From CAG-1782 sp964418255 (GTDB taxonomy: Bacteria; Bacillota; Clostridia; Christensenellales; DTU072), in contig CAYQKV010000001.1 in assembly GCA_964418255.1 (NCBI GenBank), forward strand, positions 62,001 to 126,000: DNA of 64,000 nucleotides, given 5' to 3'. Position 1 is the stretch's first letter; every line of letters begins with the position of its first letter. The position numbers and the translations under genes are program-made. A model generated the notes under the pieces. The model ran no database searches, was not told the DNA's origin, and saw nothing but the letters and a program-made list of their open reading frames with translations. Of the stretch, positions 62,017-64,000 are shown one piece after another.

Positions 62017-63141
62017 TTATTTTCTGTCCTGCAATTTTTTCAGGATATTTTCCACAATCCCCGTAGACGGCGCAGGTTGCGCATTAGTTTCTTCGTTCTT
62101 TTCCGCCGGTGTTTCCGTTCCGAAAATCAGTTCGCCGGGGTTATTGTGACTTTCGTAGGGCTGTTCCCCTTCTTCATCTTCTCCGTCAAGCCCCGTCGCT
62201 ATTATGGTAACGTGGACTTCCTGTCTGAGATTTTTATCGAATCCCAAACCGTGAATAATTCTCGCGTCTTCGGCAACGACTTTGGGAATAAGGGATAACG
62301 CTTTGTTCACTTCTTCTCCCGTGAGTTCATAATCCGCTACTATATTTACAATAATGTTTTTCGCGTGTTCTATTGTCGTATTCAGCATTTCGTTGTTGCT
62401 CGCCATTCTTAACGCCTTAAACATACGGTTTTCTCCCGTAGCGCAGCCTAATCCGATATGCGCCGTTTTCTTTCCGCGAATTACCGTCGATATATCCGCG
62501 AAATCGAGATTGACGAGAGAATGATTGACGATAATATCGGTTATTCCTTTAATGCTGTTTGTCAACACTTCGTCCGCTTTTTCGAAAATGATATGCATAG
62601 GCGCGGCGGGTCCGCACAACTCGAACGATTTCTGGTTGGAAACCAAAATCATTATATCTACGTATTTGCGCATTTCCGCAATGCCGGCATTCGCGGCGCG
62701 TACCTTTTCGTCCCCTTCGTAATTGAACGGTAAAGTAACCACGCCAATGGTGAGTATCTGTTTTTCGCTTGCGATTTTAGCCACGACAGGCGCGCCGCCC
62801 GTTCCCGTGCCGCCGCCCATTCCTGCTGTAATGAACAGCAAATCAGTATCCGCTATCGCAGCTTCTATCTCCGCTTTCGTCTCTTCGGTAGCGACCCTGC
62901 CGACTTCGGGCAATGCGCCAGCACCCGTTCCTTTGGTGCTCTTCTCTCCGAGCATAATTATCTTTATGTCGTCGCTTCCCTCGTCCGCAACGTTGGACAA
63001 CGCCATCGAATCGGTATTTGCCGCATAAAATTCGATTGCGCCGAACTGCTCTTTGCGCTTTGACAGCCGTTTGACGGCGTTGCACCCGCCGCCGCCGATA
63101 CCAAATATTTTAATTTTCAAATCGCGGGTATCGTAATTCAT
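62017..63141 (-). CDS. ftsZ: Cell division protein FtsZ
   Basis: A 374-residue tubulin-like GTPase forming the division ring. FGIGGGGCNAVKRL near residue 14, tubulin signature MGGGTGTGGAPVVA, and T7 loop NLDFADIST. The C-terminus ends GIVENILKKLQDRK in place of the usual DIPxFLR-type peptide, which is the FtsA/ZapA/MinC contact. Downstream of the ftsA-like gene. Confidence 0.96.
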   Translation of the reverse strand: MNYDTRDLKIKIFGIGGGGCNAVKRLSKRKEQFGAIEFYAANTDSMALSNVADEGSDDIKIIMLGEKSTKGTGAGALPEVGRVATEETKAEIEAAIADTDLLFITAGMGGGTGTGGAPVVAKIASEKQILTIGVVTLPFNYEGDEKVRAANAGIAEMRKYVDIMILVSNQKSFELCGPAAPMHIIFEKADEVLTNSIKGITDIIVNHSLVNLDFADISTVIRGKKTAHIGLGCATGENRMFKALRMASNNEMLNTTIEHAKNIIVNIVADYELTGEEVNKALSLIPKVVAEDARIIHGLGFDKNLRQEVHVTIIATGLDGEDEEGEQPYESHNNPGELIFGTETPAEKNEETNAQPAPSTGIVENILKKLQDRK

Positions 63142-63161
63142 AATACCTTTCCTCCTGACGT

Positions 63162-64000
63162 CTATTTAATTAAATTTTCTATCATTCCGGCAAGAACGTA
63201 ATCCGCCGTAGTATTCCATAACAATAAATTCGGAACGAGCACGCTTACCGGCATTCCTATTTTCTCGGTAAACAACTGTTCTGCACCTCTTACTCCGCAA
63301 ATGGCTTTTCCCGTCATATAAACGGGAAGAATAGCGTCTCCTATCAGCGACGCGAGCGCTTTTTTTAGTTCTTCCGCAAGAAGACCGTAAAGTCTCTTTA
63401 CCGAATCGTTTACTTCCAAAGCGTCGAAAACTTTTCCCTCCGCTCCGCCGACAACGTAATTCCCTCCGCTAAGGTTGAAATTGACGTGTTTTATAAGCTC
63501 CGCCGCGGTTTCTCTGTCCGTCCCGCAAAGTTCGGTCAGAGCTTCGATAAAGTCCGCGTTTCCCACTTCTATCGTCTTTTCGGCAATCACCGCGCGCATT
63601 TCGCAATAACATATTTCTATGTAATCGTCGGCAAAATAAAGAACCACTCTCGAACTTCTGTTAGTCATCAAAGCGTTCTGTAATTTGTCGAGAACGGGTC
63701 GCATTACGGGAACGTAAATAAAATTCACGCTCATTCTCTTCGAAACGTCGATGAAAAATTCGTTTATGCGAGACAAAATACCGACGGAAACAGACACGAG
63801 TTCCATAAAATTACATTCCTGTCCAATCGGATTATCGATATAGTCGTCTCTCACTTTGTATGCAATCGGCACACATTCCAGTTTTTCGCAATCTTCTACG
63901 TCGACCAACGATTCGGATATAATATCGGACACATCAAATTTGTTTACGATTCCGTTTTTGATTTCCGTGCGTTTAACCGTATGCTTCGAACGGAAAAATC
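63162..64000 (-). CDS. Degenerate FtsA-like actin-fold protein (partial, N-terminus beyond window)
   Basis: The frame is open from its stop at 63162 to the window edge, at least 279 residues; a GTG at 63932 is the first start codon inside, but the coding frame continues upstream. The middle has the SHS2-like pattern of FtsA (VPIAYKVRDDYIDNPIGQE). Where FtsA has DIGGGTTD, this has YFADDYIEICYCEM, and the C-terminal TGGxAxLxG motif reads MTGKAICGVRGAE. The ATP-binding residues thus look lost. Followed directly by ftsZ (20-bp gap), so it is FtsA by position. A membrane-targeting helix is not recognisable at the C-terminus (ends MIENLIK). Confidence 0.6.
   Translation of the reverse strand, partial: FFRSKHTVKRTEIKNGIVNKFDVSDIISESLVDVEDCEKLECVPIAYKVRDDYIDNPIGQECNFMELVSVSVGILSRINEFFIDVSKRMSVNFIYVPVMRPVLDKLQNALMTNRSSRVVLYFADDYIEICYCEMRAVIAEKTIEVGNADFIEALTELCGTDRETAAELIKHVNFNLSGGNYVVGGAEGKVFDALEVNDSVKRLYGLLAEELKKALASLIGDAILPVYMTGKAICGVRGAEQLFTEKIGMPVSVLVPNLLLWNTTADYVLAGMIENLIK

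Noticed and set aside
1..64000. tRNA genes, riboswitches, CRISPR repeats, insertion sequences or phage genes
   Set aside because: None were seen on reading either strand, although short RNA genes could escape an inspection by eye.

Overview
The window is a compact, almost entirely single-strand (minus) block of bacterial housekeeping genes. Gene order and content point to an endospore-forming member of the Clostridia, probably an uncultured anaerobe: HrcA/CIRCE heat-shock control, an ackA-pta acetate pathway, the ylxM-ffh-rpsP-khpA-rimM-trmD block, the rpsB-tsf-pyrH-frr-uppS-cdsA-dxr-rseP-ispG block, the rimP-nusA-rnpM-ylxQ-infB-rbfA block, and the sporulation genes spoIIGA, sigE, sigG, sigK, ymxH and yunB. 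The species cannot be named from the sequence alone. No tRNA, rRNA, CRISPR array, insertion sequence or prophage gene was seen.

Layout, left to right. 1-5 kb: partial hrcA with its CIRCE operator, rpmF-plsX-rnc, and pta-ackA. 5-9 kb: tmcAL (plus strand), a bidirectional terminator, a large GT-C-type membrane glycosyltransferase with a lipoprotein signal, and rplS. 9-14.5 kb: a ylxM-to-yraN translation and secretion operon. 14.6-17.9 kb (plus): a ribbon-helix-helix protein gene followed by clpB. 17.9-20.8 kb: lepA-hemW. 20.9-22.5 kb (plus): LUD protein, GDPD and a 38-residue ORF with a sequestered ribosome site. 22.5-26.5 kb: HAD phosphatase, pnp, rpsO and yunB. 26.5-35 kb: the rimP-to-nfo-like operon. 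35-44.5 kb: a shortened PolC-like protein at the usual polC position, then ispG back to rpsB. 44.6-49 kb: rarA, ABC exporter, ruvX and DUF1292. 49-56.6 kb: one giant cyclic beta-1,2-glucan synthase-like gene. 56.7-57.0 kb (plus): RNase P RNA. 57-64 kb: sigK, rluA-like, nrdR, ymxH, sigG, sigE, spoIIGA, ftsZ and a degenerate ftsA-like gene running off the edge.

Many genes overlap by 1-35 bp, so most of the window is translationally coupled operons. Nine vegetative-type promoters with a 17-bp spacer, plus an hrcA promoter with a 16-bp spacer, could be read at expected positions (hrcA, rpmF, rplS, ylxM, the RHH gene, lepA, rpsO, rimP, frr, rarA, nrdR and rpsB have usable boxes). Several untranslated leaders have folds that suggest autoregulation (rpsO three-way junction, rimP-nusA hairpin, pnp hairpin).

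The most interesting departures from textbook are: (i) a 513-residue N-terminus/OB/exonuclease protein where a full PolC polymerase is normally encoded, with the PHP and polymerase parts missing; (ii) an FtsA-like protein next to ftsZ whose ATP-binding motifs are not recognisable, paired with an FtsZ lacking a canonical C-terminal peptide; (iii) an RHH-domain gene in the place where a ClpB operon would normally have CtsR or CIRCE control; (iv) several probable leaderless mRNAs; (v) a 2,465-residue glucan synthase in a spore former; (vi) all three late sporulation sigma genes within about 4 kb.
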